From Saprospiraceae bacterium (GTDB taxonomy: Bacteria > Bacteroidota > Bacteroidia > Chitinophagales > Saprospiraceae), in NCBI GenBank assembly GCA_020631375.1, contig JAHDHJ010000008.1, positions 1-37,090 on the forward strand: a DNA stretch of 37,090 nucleotides, written 5' to 3'. Under the pieces are notes generated by a model that did no database searches, was not told the origin of the DNA, and saw only the letters and a program-made list of their open reading frames with translations. This document shows, one piece after another, positions 1 through 8,846 of this stretch; positions within the stretch are counted from its first letter, which is position 1, and each line of letters starts with the position of its first letter. A program made the translations under genes and the position numbers.

Positions 1-63
1 AATCAAACAAATGTTACAAATGGTGGTCTATAAAGTGAATACCGCTGGGTATGCAATAAAAAA

Positions 64-90
64 GGGAGCAAAATATTTTGCTCCCTTTTT
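64..90. terminator. Rho-independent terminator hairpin downstream of the sigma operon
   Basis: GGGAGCAAAATATTTTGCTCCC perfect inverted repeat with flanking A and T runs, just past the stop of the minus-strand ORF at 110. Confidence 0.75.
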
Positions 91-109
91 TGATTGTTGA
101 TTGATATTA

Positions 110-616
110 TTAGTCTTCGTCCCTATGTTCTCCATCATTTCTTCTTTCTCGGATCTGATCCCGTTTATTCTTCATTCTTTTTAGGACTTCCGTTCTGAAA
201 CTTTTTTCAGCTCTTCTCAGTCGCACGAGTTTTTTCATCGGAATGGCATTTTTTAATTTGGCAATATATTCTTTCTTCAATGCCAATTTTTGTTCCTCCA
301 CCTGGATTTCCTTATTGATGAAAGCTTCCGCCTCTGCCTCTGTCATATCTTTTAAAGGCTTTCTGTTTTCCTTGCTCGGACGGGCATTTTTCATGATTTC
401 CTTTTCTTTTTGTTTGAATTCCCGATATATCGGCCAAAAAGAGCTTGCCTCACTTTCCGTCAAATCCAATTTGTCATTGATATAGGCTTTGCGGAGTGCT
501 TCGATTTTTTCCTTAGCCTCTTTTTTGAATTCCGCACCTCTACCTTGTGGTTGGGCAATGCAAGAAACAGATATTGCCAAGAAAAAAATAAAAAATATGA
601 TGCCGGATTTTTTCAT
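110..616 (-). CDS. Small periplasmic Spy/CpxP-like protein ('sensor of ECF-type sigma factor' type)
   Basis: Signal peptide MKKSGIIFFIFFLAISVSCIAQ followed by a Lys/Glu/Arg-rich helical domain; third gene of an ECF sigma operon; ORF track starts at 643 but MKKSG at 616 is the more likely start. Confidence 0.6.
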   Translation of the reverse strand: MKKSGIIFFIFFLAISVSCIAQPQGRGAEFKKEAKEKIEALRKAYINDKLDLTESEASSFWPIYREFKQKEKEIMKNARPSKENRKPLKDMTEAEAEAFINKEIQVEEQKLALKKEYIAKLKNAIPMKKLVRLRRAEKSFRTEVLKRMKNKRDQIRERRNDGEHRDED

Positions 617-620
617 AATA

Positions 621-1130
621 TTAAATTTCATCAGATAATTCATCCAAAATGGCTTCTATATAAATGTCAGCCTCATCTTCGGATATTTGTTCTGTATTTT
701 TATAATCAATGTCCTCATAGCTGATAAGCCCGGTATTCGCCAAATCATCCAAATCAAAATCACCCATATGTTGGTCCAAATAATCCAAAACTTGTTCTTG
801 ATTAAAATGTTCAAGTTCTGCGAATTCGTTTTCTACAACATTGCTTTGGTTCATCATCCAAAATCCCATACCTGAAATCAAGAAGAGAGAAGCCGCAACA
901 GCGACCCATCTGAAAGGATTCCCTTTTCGTACAACATTATTTTCCTTGGAATACAAAGGTCTTACCAATGCCTCTTTATCTTCCTTGCCAACTGCATCCA
1001 TGATATTATCAGCCAAAGAATCAAAGAATCCATCAGGAGTTTGGAATCCTCCTTCCCTTTCTTTCATCTTATCCAAAAGGAAGGGAGAATGTTCCCTAAG
1101 TTCATTTTTTATGTCGTCATTATTTTTCAT
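621..1130 (-). CDS. Putative anti-sigma factor / single-pass membrane protein
   Basis: Directly follows the ECF sigma gene; acidic protein with one TM segment (WVAVAASLFLISGMGFWMM). Confidence 0.55.
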   Translation of the reverse strand: MKNNDDIKNELREHSPFLLDKMKEREGGFQTPDGFFDSLADNIMDAVGKEDKEALVRPLYSKENNVVRKGNPFRWVAVAASLFLISGMGFWMMNQSNVVENEFAELEHFNQEQVLDYLDQHMGDFDLDDLANTGLISYEDIDYKNTEQISEDEADIYIEAILDELSDEI

Positions 1131-1153
1131 TCCAATATAATTCTCCCTTGTTT

Positions 1154-1180
1154 GACCGCATGAACCTAAAAAGGTTTAAC
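1154..1180 (-). promoter_or_regulatory. Putative ECF-type promoter, copy 2 (GTTAAACCTTTTT-N11-GTC), upstream of the putative anti-sigma gene
   Basis: Reverse complement of gac(1154-1156)-N11-aaaaaggtttaac(1168-1180); same spacing as the copy at 1761-1787; overlaps the sigma stop codon. Confidence 0.55.
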
Positions 1181-1739
1181 GGGATAAAATATAATTTTCG
1201 ATTTTCTTTACCGCATGGTGGTAAGAAGCTTTCAAAGCCCCAATCGAAGTACCCAATACTTCCGACATTTCCCTATAACTCATTTTATCTTCGTACCTGA
1301 GGTTGAAAACCTGTCTTTGTTTATCCGGCAATGCAGCCAAAGCTTGTTGCAATATCATTTCCGCTTCATTTCCATCAAAATACTGATCCGCTTTTAGCGA
1401 ATTGGCCAAACCGAATTCCTCATGGTCGATAGAAGAAGTAAATTGCTTTTTTTTCTTATTTAAGAAAGTAATGCTTTCATTAGCGGCTATCCGATAGAGC
1501 CAAGTGTGCAATTTAGAATCTCCCTTGAAATTCTTAATTCCCCGATATACCTTAATGAAAGTGTTTTGTAAAACATCATGTGCATCATCATGATCAAAGA
1601 CCATTTTCCGTATTTGCCAATACAATCTCTCTTGGTAGGTTTCCACCAATAGACGGAATCCTTGCTCAATGTTGGCGGCTTCCGCCAACAAGGCAATTAT
1701 CTTTTCATCAGGACTCTTATCGTTCAAAATGGCTTCCAA
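1176..1739 (-). CDS. RNA polymerase sigma-70 factor, ECF subfamily
   Basis: Region 2 (DHDDAHDVLQNTFIKVYRGIKNF...LHTWLYRIAANESITFLNKKKK) and region 4 (LPDKQRQVFNLRYEDKMSYREMSEVLGTSIGALKASYHHAVKKIE); the open frame begins at a TTG codon. Confidence 0.92.
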   Translation of the reverse strand: MEAILNDKSPDEKIIALLAEAANIEQGFRLLVETYQERLYWQIRKMVFDHDDAHDVLQNTFIKVYRGIKNFKGDSKLHTWLYRIAANESITFLNKKKKQFTSSIDHEEFGLANSLKADQYFDGNEAEMILQQALAALPDKQRQVFNLRYEDKMSYREMSEVLGTSIGALKASYHHAVKKIENYILSR

Positions 1740-1760
1740 TATATTCCGATTTGCTACTAT

Positions 1761-1787
1761 GACTACAAAATTCCAAAAAGGTTTAAC
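1761..1787 (-). promoter_or_regulatory. Putative ECF-type promoter, copy 1 (GTTAAACCTTTTT-N11-GTC), upstream of the sigma gene
   Basis: Reverse complement of gac(1761-1763)-N11-aaaaaggtttaac(1775-1787); located 22 nt upstream of the sigma start codon. Confidence 0.6.
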
Positions 1788-1800
1788 CTACAAAATAAAA

Positions 1801-1834
1801 AAGATGCTCAGGAATAATTCCAAGCATCTTTTTT
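1801..1834. terminator. Rho-independent terminator downstream of porV
   Basis: AAGATGCT...AGCATCTT stem with A/T tracts on both sides. Confidence 0.65.
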
Positions 1835-1840
1835 AAAATT

Positions 1841-1927
1841 ATAAATTCATTCATTATTCATTTACAAGAGTAAGAAGCACATGACTCACTACACACCCAC
1901 TCACCACTCACGAATAAATAAATAAAA
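1841..1927. repeat. Degenerate low-complexity repeat (ATTCATT and ACTCAC-type words)
   Basis: attcattcattattcatt ... gactcactacacacccactcaccactcacgaataaataaataaaaa between the porV stop and its terminator. Confidence 0.5.
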
Positions 1928-1928
1928 A

Positions 1929-3188
1929 TCACAACTCATCATTACCCCCCTCGATATCAAACAACAAAGTAAACCTCAAAGTATTATCCAAAGGATTACG
2001 CTGATTCGATGTAGGAACGAGATAACTAAAATTCAAACCGAATACACTATATTTAAGTCCAAGACCTACTGTAAAATATCTACGGTTACCTTTAGTCTTA
2101 TGTTCCCAATAATAACCTGCCCTTACAGCAAATTGCTTATCATACCAATATTCGGCACCTATTGAAATCATAAACTCTTTCATTTCTTCACTAAAACCAC
2201 CCGGAGCATCTCCAAATGATTTGAACATGGCACTTACAAGTCCCTGTTGCTTATAATCAAGAACTTCATCTCCATTGGCATCTATTGAGTTTCCATCATG
2301 ATCCACAAGTTCCCCATTCTCATTTCTATAAAAAGGAGGTGTAGGAACCATAAGCTTATTCATATCAAGTGCAAAAGTCAAGGAGTTGAAATCATCTATA
2401 TCTAATTCCAAGGCGGTTCCCAGTCCGAAATTAGTAGGGATATAATCCTTGTTTACAGAATTCGTATAAGTAATTTTAGGACCGATATTCGTAATGGCAA
2501 GACCTGTAGTGGATTTACCAGTCATTCCACCTAACTTAATCGGCTTGCTGAATGTCATGGAAATATCCGCAGCACCGGTGATACCTGCTTTGATATCAAT
2601 ATCATCTACTTTTTGACCCGCAGCCAAATTGGAGTAAATCAATTTTGCACCTATTCCGATAGAGAAATGCTCACTCAGTTTCCTAGAATAAGCCAATGCT
2701 AATTCGAATTCATTAGGGCGACCTTCTCCCACTCCTTCGCCATTTTCATTGGTAAAACTGATTTTTCCTAATGAAAAATAACGGATGCTTCCTGCTACTG
2801 CTTGATCTCCTTTGTCACCTATTTTGCCATAAGCGGAAAGGTATGCCATATAAACATCTGTTAGACCCAAGGATCGTAACCAAGGCGTATAAGTAGCAGC
2901 TATTCCGATATTCTTGTCTGCAAATGCAAGATTGGACGTGTTGAAATGCATTGCATTTGCATCGGGCGTAACTGCAATCCCAACATCACCCATAGCACCT
3001 GCACGGGCTTCCGGAACGATTCTTAAAAAAGGAACTGCCGTAATAATGGTATTCGTACAGGGACCTCCGTCCGGATTAGTCCATTCTCCTGTGGCAAGAT
3101 TATATTGACATCCGTTTTGGGCGGATAGCGTACTGCTCTGTAATATAATAATAAAAGTAGGTAATAGTACCCAAAAGATTTTTTTCAT
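1929..3188 (-). CDS. porV: Type IX secretion system outer membrane shuttle protein PorV (LptO)
   Basis: FadL-like beta-barrel protein with N-terminal 'FLRIVPEARAGAMGDVGIAVTPDANAMHFNTSNLAF' signature; adjacent to porU; ATG at 3188 preferred over TTG at 3194. Confidence 0.93.
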   Translation of the reverse strand: MKKIFWVLLPTFIIILQSSTLSAQNGCQYNLATGEWTNPDGGPCTNTIITAVPFLRIVPEARAGAMGDVGIAVTPDANAMHFNTSNLAFADKNIGIAATYTPWLRSLGLTDVYMAYLSAYGKIGDKGDQAVAGSIRYFSLGKISFTNENGEGVGEGRPNEFELALAYSRKLSEHFSIGIGAKLIYSNLAAGQKVDDIDIKAGITGAADISMTFSKPIKLGGMTGKSTTGLAITNIGPKITYTNSVNKDYIPTNFGLGTALELDIDDFNSLTFALDMNKLMVPTPPFYRNENGELVDHDGNSIDANGDEVLDYKQQGLVSAMFKSFGDAPGGFSEEMKEFMISIGAEYWYDKQFAVRAGYYWEHKTKGNRRYFTVGLGLKYSVFGLNFSYLVPTSNQRNPLDNTLRFTLLFDIEGGNDEL

Positions 3189-3249
3189 AACCAATGTTAT
3201 TTTTTAAAAAGTAGCCATTAATTTAGATAGAATTGGCTACTTGAGCCTG

Positions 3250-3257
3250 CAAATATA
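3250..3257 (-). promoter_or_regulatory. Candidate Bacteroidetes -7 element upstream of porV
   Basis: CAAATATA on + = TATATTTG on -, matching TAnnTTTG; no clear -33 TTG. Confidence 0.35.
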
Positions 3258-3449
3258 AGATTAAAAAATACTTGGGTAAACTTTCACCATATAATAAAAA
3301 ATGTTTATTATGTAATTTTACATTCATTTGATGTTACGAGATGTTTCATCAAAAGTTTTAAAAATAACGTGTAGTATTGGGTTTTAGATGCTTTGGGCTA
3401 ATAATATCATTAATTCACCCAACAAAGCACTCAAAATATATTTACTTAA

Positions 3450-3601
3450 CCTAAGCCGCGTAAAACGCAACAGATATTATATTTAGACTCTAGTACCTAG
3501 ACTTTATAATGATTTTCGTAGAAAATTATCTGATTAATATGAATTGTCTAGTGTCTAAATACTAATATCTAAAGTCTGTTGCGTTTTTACGCAACTTGGA
3601 C
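3450..3601. repeat. MITE-like imperfect inverted-repeat element between porU and porV
   Basis: Left arm GCGTAAAACGCAACAGA...TATTATATTTAGACTCTAG pairs with the reverse complement of the right arm GCGTAAAAACGCAACAGA...TATTAGTATTTAGACACTAG; flanked by TACTTAA at 3443-3449 and 3602-3608. Confidence 0.55.
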
Positions 3602-3604
3602 TAC

Positions 3605-6600
3605 TTAATTCAATATGACTAATTTTTCGAATTCGCTGCTTATCGTACTATTGATACTATCTTCATTAAAATTAGCAATACTTACTTTATAAAGATAAAC
3701 ACCTCGCCCTATCTTATCTCCATATTCGTCTCTGCCATCCCATTCTATTCCTCTTATTCTATTTCCATCCGCAAATATATCCTCGTCAATTGTTTTTACC
3801 AATTTTCCCGAAACAGAATAAATTTTTACCTGAACCCTAAGCATTTTACCTGCTTGGTTATGTTCGAATTGGAATTCGGTGTTGGTTGTGAAAGGATTAG
3901 GGTAATTCAATACATGTTCCAATGCTACTTCCGCATCATCTTCTACAAAAAACTCTGTGTATCCTTCTCCTGAATTATTGGCAATATCCCAACCTTTTAC
4001 CCTAAGGGTATGCAGTCCGGTTTCTAAATTACTTAAGGGGTATTTGGCCTTTCCTTTTTTAGGATTGTCCGTTTCAGCCTCATAAAAATCATTCATGGTA
4101 ATGGTGTTTTGCGTATTCTCATCTAGAACAGCAGTCAAGTCATGACCTATACCTGAACTCGCAACATTAATACCAAAATCATCCGATAATTTTACATAGA
4201 TAACAGGATCGGGACTCGTCAAACCACCAAAAGCAAATTCCTCATCATCCATAAAGACTTCGACTAAAGGAGGATTGTCATCGGATACAGGGTTGGCTGC
4301 GGTTCCTCCAATTATGATTCTGTCATAATATCCGGCAGCATCCTTAGATGTTCCGTCGTGTGCATAGTAGCTGATTCTCCCTTTACCATATTGATAATCT
4401 ATGTCCTTAGGGACAATGAAACTGAAAGTGAACGCTCCATTGCTCACAGTTGCAGATCCTTTGAAAATAATATTTTTTTGTGAGGTGAAATCTTTAGGTA
4501 GACTTTCTCCGGGGTCATTGACCAAGGTGGAAACAATATTCTTTTTATCAAAAATAGTAGGGTAAACAATACCGTTGAAATTATTTAACTGTACTCCATT
4601 ATTATCTACAATAATTCCTGATATACTTATTTCTTGTAAAGCAGCAAGAGTATCCAGTCCCGAAACATTCTGATTATTAATATGGGTAGTCATAATGCCA
4701 TATTCAGGTAGTGCAAGGTGTTGTGTAGGATCTCCGATCATGGTGAACTTCCTGGCATTGGATGTTATGGTGTCTTGCGAATTTCCGTTTTTAGCCAAAC
4801 GGAGAATTTCTCCCATTGGGGGATATTCACCATCAACTTTTTCAAATATAGTATTGAATGTCTCTTCAGTCAGTCTTTTATTGGCATTGGAATAAACTGC
4901 TCTGGTTGTAGTGAATAAGCCTATGCCTCCTCCATTTTCATTCAAGAAAACCAATTCTCCCGCACTTTCGGCTATGGGGTCATCATATCCTGTGAAAGAA
5001 CAAGTAGCTGTAATAAAAAGGGGCATTTTATACTTATTAGTCCAACGGTTGATATCCTCAACCAATAAAGTTCTTTCTTGAGTCCAGCCGTTTGGTCCAC
5101 CATGTCCAAGGTAGTTTATTACCAGTTGACCTTTGAATACTGAACTATTAATTGATTTTTGTGCGTCTGGATAGGTATGCCCCCCCGAAGATGAGATTTG
5201 CCTAAATGCATCCAGGTATATTTTATTGATATTAAAATTTTCATAATTTTCATCAATGAAATTGGCGATACCATCTGCTTGGTTGATATGGGTATTGTTA
5301 TCTTCATCATCTGCTACGAAAGTCAAGTTATTCCTCCAATCTCCTAGCGTTTCTGGTGCGAGATCATATCTGATAATTTTATCTACAGCATTAGCCGCTT
5401 CAAAAGGAGTCTTTACAGGGATTCTTCCAACAGCAATGTCCAGTGCACCTTCCAATTCCGAAGTGCCACCATCCATTGGGGCTCCTTCATTATTATCAAG
5501 TAAAGCATAGTAGTCATCCGTAGGGAAAGCCTCTATCGGAGCAAGGGATTGAATTGTTTCATAAACAGGGATGAACCTGGAATTTACCCCGATTTCGTAA
5601 GTGTCTTTATGATCAAAGGAACCATCTCCAAAAAGAATTAGGTATTTGAACCGAGGCGTTCTTTCGTAAAGCATTTTTGCCATATCCCTGATGGCTACGG
5701 CATCCAATGAACCAGAAGAGAATTCATTATAGACTTGGTCGATTTCTGCCATGGCTATGCTAATTCCTGAATGGGATTCTCTGTGTTCTTTTAATCTTTG
5801 CGCAGCCGCTTCAAAATCTTTATGGTAAATCATTAAGGCATCAACGTCTGTTATGCTATGCAGATTTTGGTTGGGAATGCTTCCGATGGCTTCAGGGGAA
5901 CTAAAATTCCCACTAGGATCGAATGCTATGAATTCCTTGAGTTCGTCTGTAGTTGTTCCGAAGCTGCCTTGGGTTCCACTGGTATTATATGATTGCCGTT
6001 TAGGAGATAATGGATTACTGATATCCCAGATTACAATATTTGAGTTCATATTGCTGATTTGGAATTCGGTTATTCCTTGTCCTATACTATTGGCATCCCT
6101 GAATATGAATTGGCTATTATTATAAACCAAATTCCGCCTATAGTTCAGTTGTATGAAATCCAGCCATGCCTCGCCTCCGGGAGCATCATAGGTGATTTTC
6201 ATATTAAGGTTACCAGTAGGAGGCACACTGGCTGAGATTACACCCCTTCTGGCATAAGTTGCTTCTACATTAGTAGTATTGACAAATTGCATTGTGCTAC
6301 TTTCAAAAGTTTGTCCATTAGCTGATATACTGAATTTACTACTACTATTGTTTCCTCTACGGGCAACCATTTCCACCCTACAGTCAATTGATGTTGAATT
6401 GTCAATGTTGGGGAGATTGAATTGATAATCTTTTTCAGTAACCAAGTCGAATTTGTCTCCGAACCATTGGCTTCCGGAACCACTTCCCCCACTATAATCT
6501 TTAAGGAGGTTGTAACGTTCTTCTTCTAGGACAGTGAAATCATTGAAAGAGCTAGACGTATAATTAGCATTGTCTAATGATGCTTGATTTCCCAGCCTTA

Positions 6601-7438
6601 AACCATTCCCCGGGCTGATTTTGATGAAATAATAATTTTTATTATCATAAACATTGGGTTCCATCCCGAAAATAGAATTAGCAACATCGAAAGTTTTTTT
6701 ATTAGCTCCCTCGGCATAGAATAGGATATAATCCCCGGAATCAAAACTGCCATCATTTTCTCCACTGATGAAAATAGCATTTTCTACGACATCGTCATGT
6801 CGGAAATCTCCGTTTCTTCCAGGCAGTTTTCCTCCTCCATTTCCATAGATTTTTATTGTTTTTGGATCAATGTTATCTATGTCGATATTCAAATCATTTT
6901 TAAGGAAATCGTACGTTATTTTATGAATGCTATAATCTGTTGTAGCAATCTTATAAATATCTCCATCCGAAAGGTTCGACGTATAAGTCTGGTCCCTGTA
7001 AGGAGAAATAGGATTGCTATCCGGAATGACATTAATCCTGATCTTAAAGGCATTCAATTTTTCATAATCTTGGAGGCCTGTTCTTTTTATGGGTATAAAA
7101 GAAACCTTACAGTATGGTTTTCTTCTTTCCCATTCTACAGTGGTATGTATTTTTATATGGTCCATGATCCTTGTATAAATCCCACCATCCATTTCTAAGT
7201 CATCAAAATCGAATTCGACTAGGCGGGCATCCACTTTCCCTCCATTAGATAATGGAATCCTTACCATATAAAGGGGGAGTTGGCTAGGGTCGTTTGTCGT
7301 ATAACCATTTTTGAAACCAAGCTCGCCATCTGTGTTCCATTGGATTTCATCATTGATGAAAAATGTCTCTTGCCCACAAATTGAATTAATACTTAGACAT
7401 AAAAAAACAAGAAAGACTATATTATTTTTATATTGCAT
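3605..7438 (-). CDS. porU: Type IX secretion system sortase PorU
   Basis: 1277 aa; C25 gingipain-like peptidase domain with 'NYLGHGG' (His) and 'FITATCSFTGYDDP' (Cys); C-terminal FlgD-like/CTD region 'NYPNPFTTNTEFQFEHNQ...GRGVYLYKVSI...FEKLVILN'. Confidence 0.95.
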   Translation of the reverse strand: MQYKNNIVFLVFLCLSINSICGQETFFINDEIQWNTDGELGFKNGYTTNDPSQLPLYMVRIPLSNGGKVDARLVEFDFDDLEMDGGIYTRIMDHIKIHTTVEWERRKPYCKVSFIPIKRTGLQDYEKLNAFKIRINVIPDSNPISPYRDQTYTSNLSDGDIYKIATTDYSIHKITYDFLKNDLNIDIDNIDPKTIKIYGNGGGKLPGRNGDFRHDDVVENAIFISGENDGSFDSGDYILFYAEGANKKTFDVANSIFGMEPNVYDNKNYYFIKISPGNGLRLGNQASLDNANYTSSSFNDFTVLEEERYNLLKDYSGGSGSGSQWFGDKFDLVTEKDYQFNLPNIDNSTSIDCRVEMVARRGNNSSSKFSISANGQTFESSTMQFVNTTNVEATYARRGVISASVPPTGNLNMKITYDAPGGEAWLDFIQLNYRRNLVYNNSQFIFRDANSIGQGITEFQISNMNSNIVIWDISNPLSPKRQSYNTSGTQGSFGTTTDELKEFIAFDPSGNFSSPEAIGSIPNQNLHSITDVDALMIYHKDFEAAAQRLKEHRESHSGISIAMAEIDQVYNEFSSGSLDAVAIRDMAKMLYERTPRFKYLILFGDGSFDHKDTYEIGVNSRFIPVYETIQSLAPIEAFPTDDYYALLDNNEGAPMDGGTSELEGALDIAVGRIPVKTPFEAANAVDKIIRYDLAPETLGDWRNNLTFVADDEDNNTHINQADGIANFIDENYENFNINKIYLDAFRQISSSGGHTYPDAQKSINSSVFKGQLVINYLGHGGPNGWTQERTLLVEDINRWTNKYKMPLFITATCSFTGYDDPIAESAGELVFLNENGGGIGLFTTTRAVYSNANKRLTEETFNTIFEKVDGEYPPMGEILRLAKNGNSQDTITSNARKFTMIGDPTQHLALPEYGIMTTHINNQNVSGLDTLAALQEISISGIIVDNNGVQLNNFNGIVYPTIFDKKNIVSTLVNDPGESLPKDFTSQKNIIFKGSATVSNGAFTFSFIVPKDIDYQYGKGRISYYAHDGTSKDAAGYYDRIIIGGTAANPVSDDNPPLVEVFMDDEEFAFGGLTSPDPVIYVKLSDDFGINVASSGIGHDLTAVLDENTQNTITMNDFYEAETDNPKKGKAKYPLSNLETGLHTLRVKGWDIANNSGEGYTEFFVEDDAEVALEHVLNYPNPFTTNTEFQFEHNQAGKMLRVQVKIYSVSGKLVKTIDEDIFADGNRIRGIEWDGRDEYGDKIGRGVYLYKVSIANFNEDSINSTISSEFEKLVILN

Positions 7439-7715
7439 CGCTTTCTGTGAAATTTGAGTTTTTGAAAGTTTTGTTAATTCTCTAAAGTGTTATAAAAACG
7501 TTAAAGAGATAGTGGTATTGTTTAGATAACATACAATAATTAGATAATTGATAGTTAAATTTCCAAAGGTGAAGCCTTAAGGGCAAAAGTAAGTATCTTT
7601 ATTTCATTAATTAAACTATACATTAAGAAGCTATTTGGATTTTGAAAATTGACTATGCAAATTCTAAGTGTTAAATTCAAACAACTTCTAAGGTAACGAC
7701 TTGATACATTTATAT

Positions 7716-8723
7716 ATGGTCAGAAGAATACAAGCCATTACTTATACCATCATATTTATATGCCTTTTGTCAATTGGAGGACGATTGTCGGCACAAGATC
7801 CTGTATTCAGCCAGTTCTTTTCATCACCTTTGAATTTGAATCCGGCATTTGCAGGGACGACACATGCACCTAGGATTGCATTGAACTATAGAAACCAATG
7901 GTCATCTATATTTAATGCCTATGTAACCTATGCGGTTTCATATGATCAATATTTTGAAAATATTAAAAGTGGTATTGGGTTTTCTGGAATGGTAGATCAT
8001 GCAGGGGATGGCATTTATAATACCGGAAGATTTAATATAACCTACGCCTACCGCTTACCGATAACGGATGAGATTTTCCTAAAGGGAGGGGTGCAGGCTG
8101 GTTTGTACCAGGTAAGTTTGGATTGGGACAGGTTAGTTTTTCTGGACCAATTGGATCCCTTTGACGGGCAAACTACGATTTCTGAAGAAAATCGACCTGA
8201 ACAATTGAGTAGGGGGGCTTTTGATATTTCTAGTGGATTGTTAGTATATAGTAAGATGTTTTATGCAGGGTTTTCAGCACATCATCTGAATACACCAAAC
8301 GAAAGCCTATTGAATATAAACGAAGGTTTATTAGATGGATTACCCATGAGGTTTACAATGCATGGAGGTGCACAATTTTCTTTGACAAAAAGCAATAAGA
8401 GTAAGTTTCCTGCGTTTATATCTCCGAACTTAATGTATACAAGGCAGAAAACTTTCCAACAAGTCAATCTGGGTACCTATGTGAGCTTAGGTCCGATTTT
8501 TGGAGGTGCTTGGTTCAGACATACATTTAATAATTCAGATGCGGCCATATTTTTGGTGGGATATTCAAAAAATATCCTAAAGATAGGATACAGTTATGAC
8601 TGGACTATTTCTGAATTGCAATCAGAGTCTAATGGCTCTCATGAAATTAGCATAATATTGAATTTTGATGGAGGAAAGAAGAGACCTCCGGACTACAATG
8701 ATTGCCTTAAGATATTCAGATAA
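7716..8723 (+). CDS. PorP/SprF family type IX secretion membrane protein
   Basis: Signature 'AQDPVFSQFFSSPLNLNPAFAGTTHAPRIALNYRNQW'; beta-barrel pattern; ATG at 7716 preferred over TTG at 7701. Confidence 0.93.
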   Translation: MVRRIQAITYTIIFICLLSIGGRLSAQDPVFSQFFSSPLNLNPAFAGTTHAPRIALNYRNQWSSIFNAYVTYAVSYDQYFENIKSGIGFSGMVDHAGDGIYNTGRFNITYAYRLPITDEIFLKGGVQAGLYQVSLDWDRLVFLDQLDPFDGQTTISEENRPEQLSRGAFDISSGLLVYSKMFYAGFSAHHLNTPNESLLNINEGLLDGLPMRFTMHGGAQFSLTKSNKSKFPAFISPNLMYTRQKTFQQVNLGTYVSLGPIFGGAWFRHTFNNSDAAIFLVGYSKNILKIGYSYDWTISELQSESNGSHEISIILNFDGGKKRPPDYNDCLKIFR

Positions 8724-8778
8724 GGCATCAAAAAGTAAAAAAAGTAGAACAAAAAACATTTTGATAGTCAAATAATAT

Positions 8779-8807
8779 TTGTAATGAATGGTTTTTGTTT
8801 ATATTTG
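8779..8807 (+). promoter_or_regulatory. Candidate Bacteroidetes promoter for gldJ (-33 TTG, -7 TATATTTG)
   Basis: TTG at 8779-8781, 18-nt spacer, TATATTTG at 8800-8807, 39 nt before the gldJ ATG. Confidence 0.5.
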
Positions 8808-8846
8808 TTAGTCAGAGTTTCGTTAGAAAAAGAAAACTAAGCTTAC

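Noticed and set aside
410-1140. Plus-strand ORFs (104, 62 and 99 aa) opposite the sigma operon
   Set aside because: Antisense to genes with clear operon logic; no independent support.
6797-7198. 133-aa plus-strand ORF inside porU
   Set aside because: Antisense to porU; no signal sequence, domain or promoter support.
7476-7512. Possible inverted repeat TCTCTAAAGTGTT / AACGTTAAAGAGA upstream of porU
   Set aside because: Only about 9 of 13 positions pair; not distinguishable from chance in AT-rich DNA.
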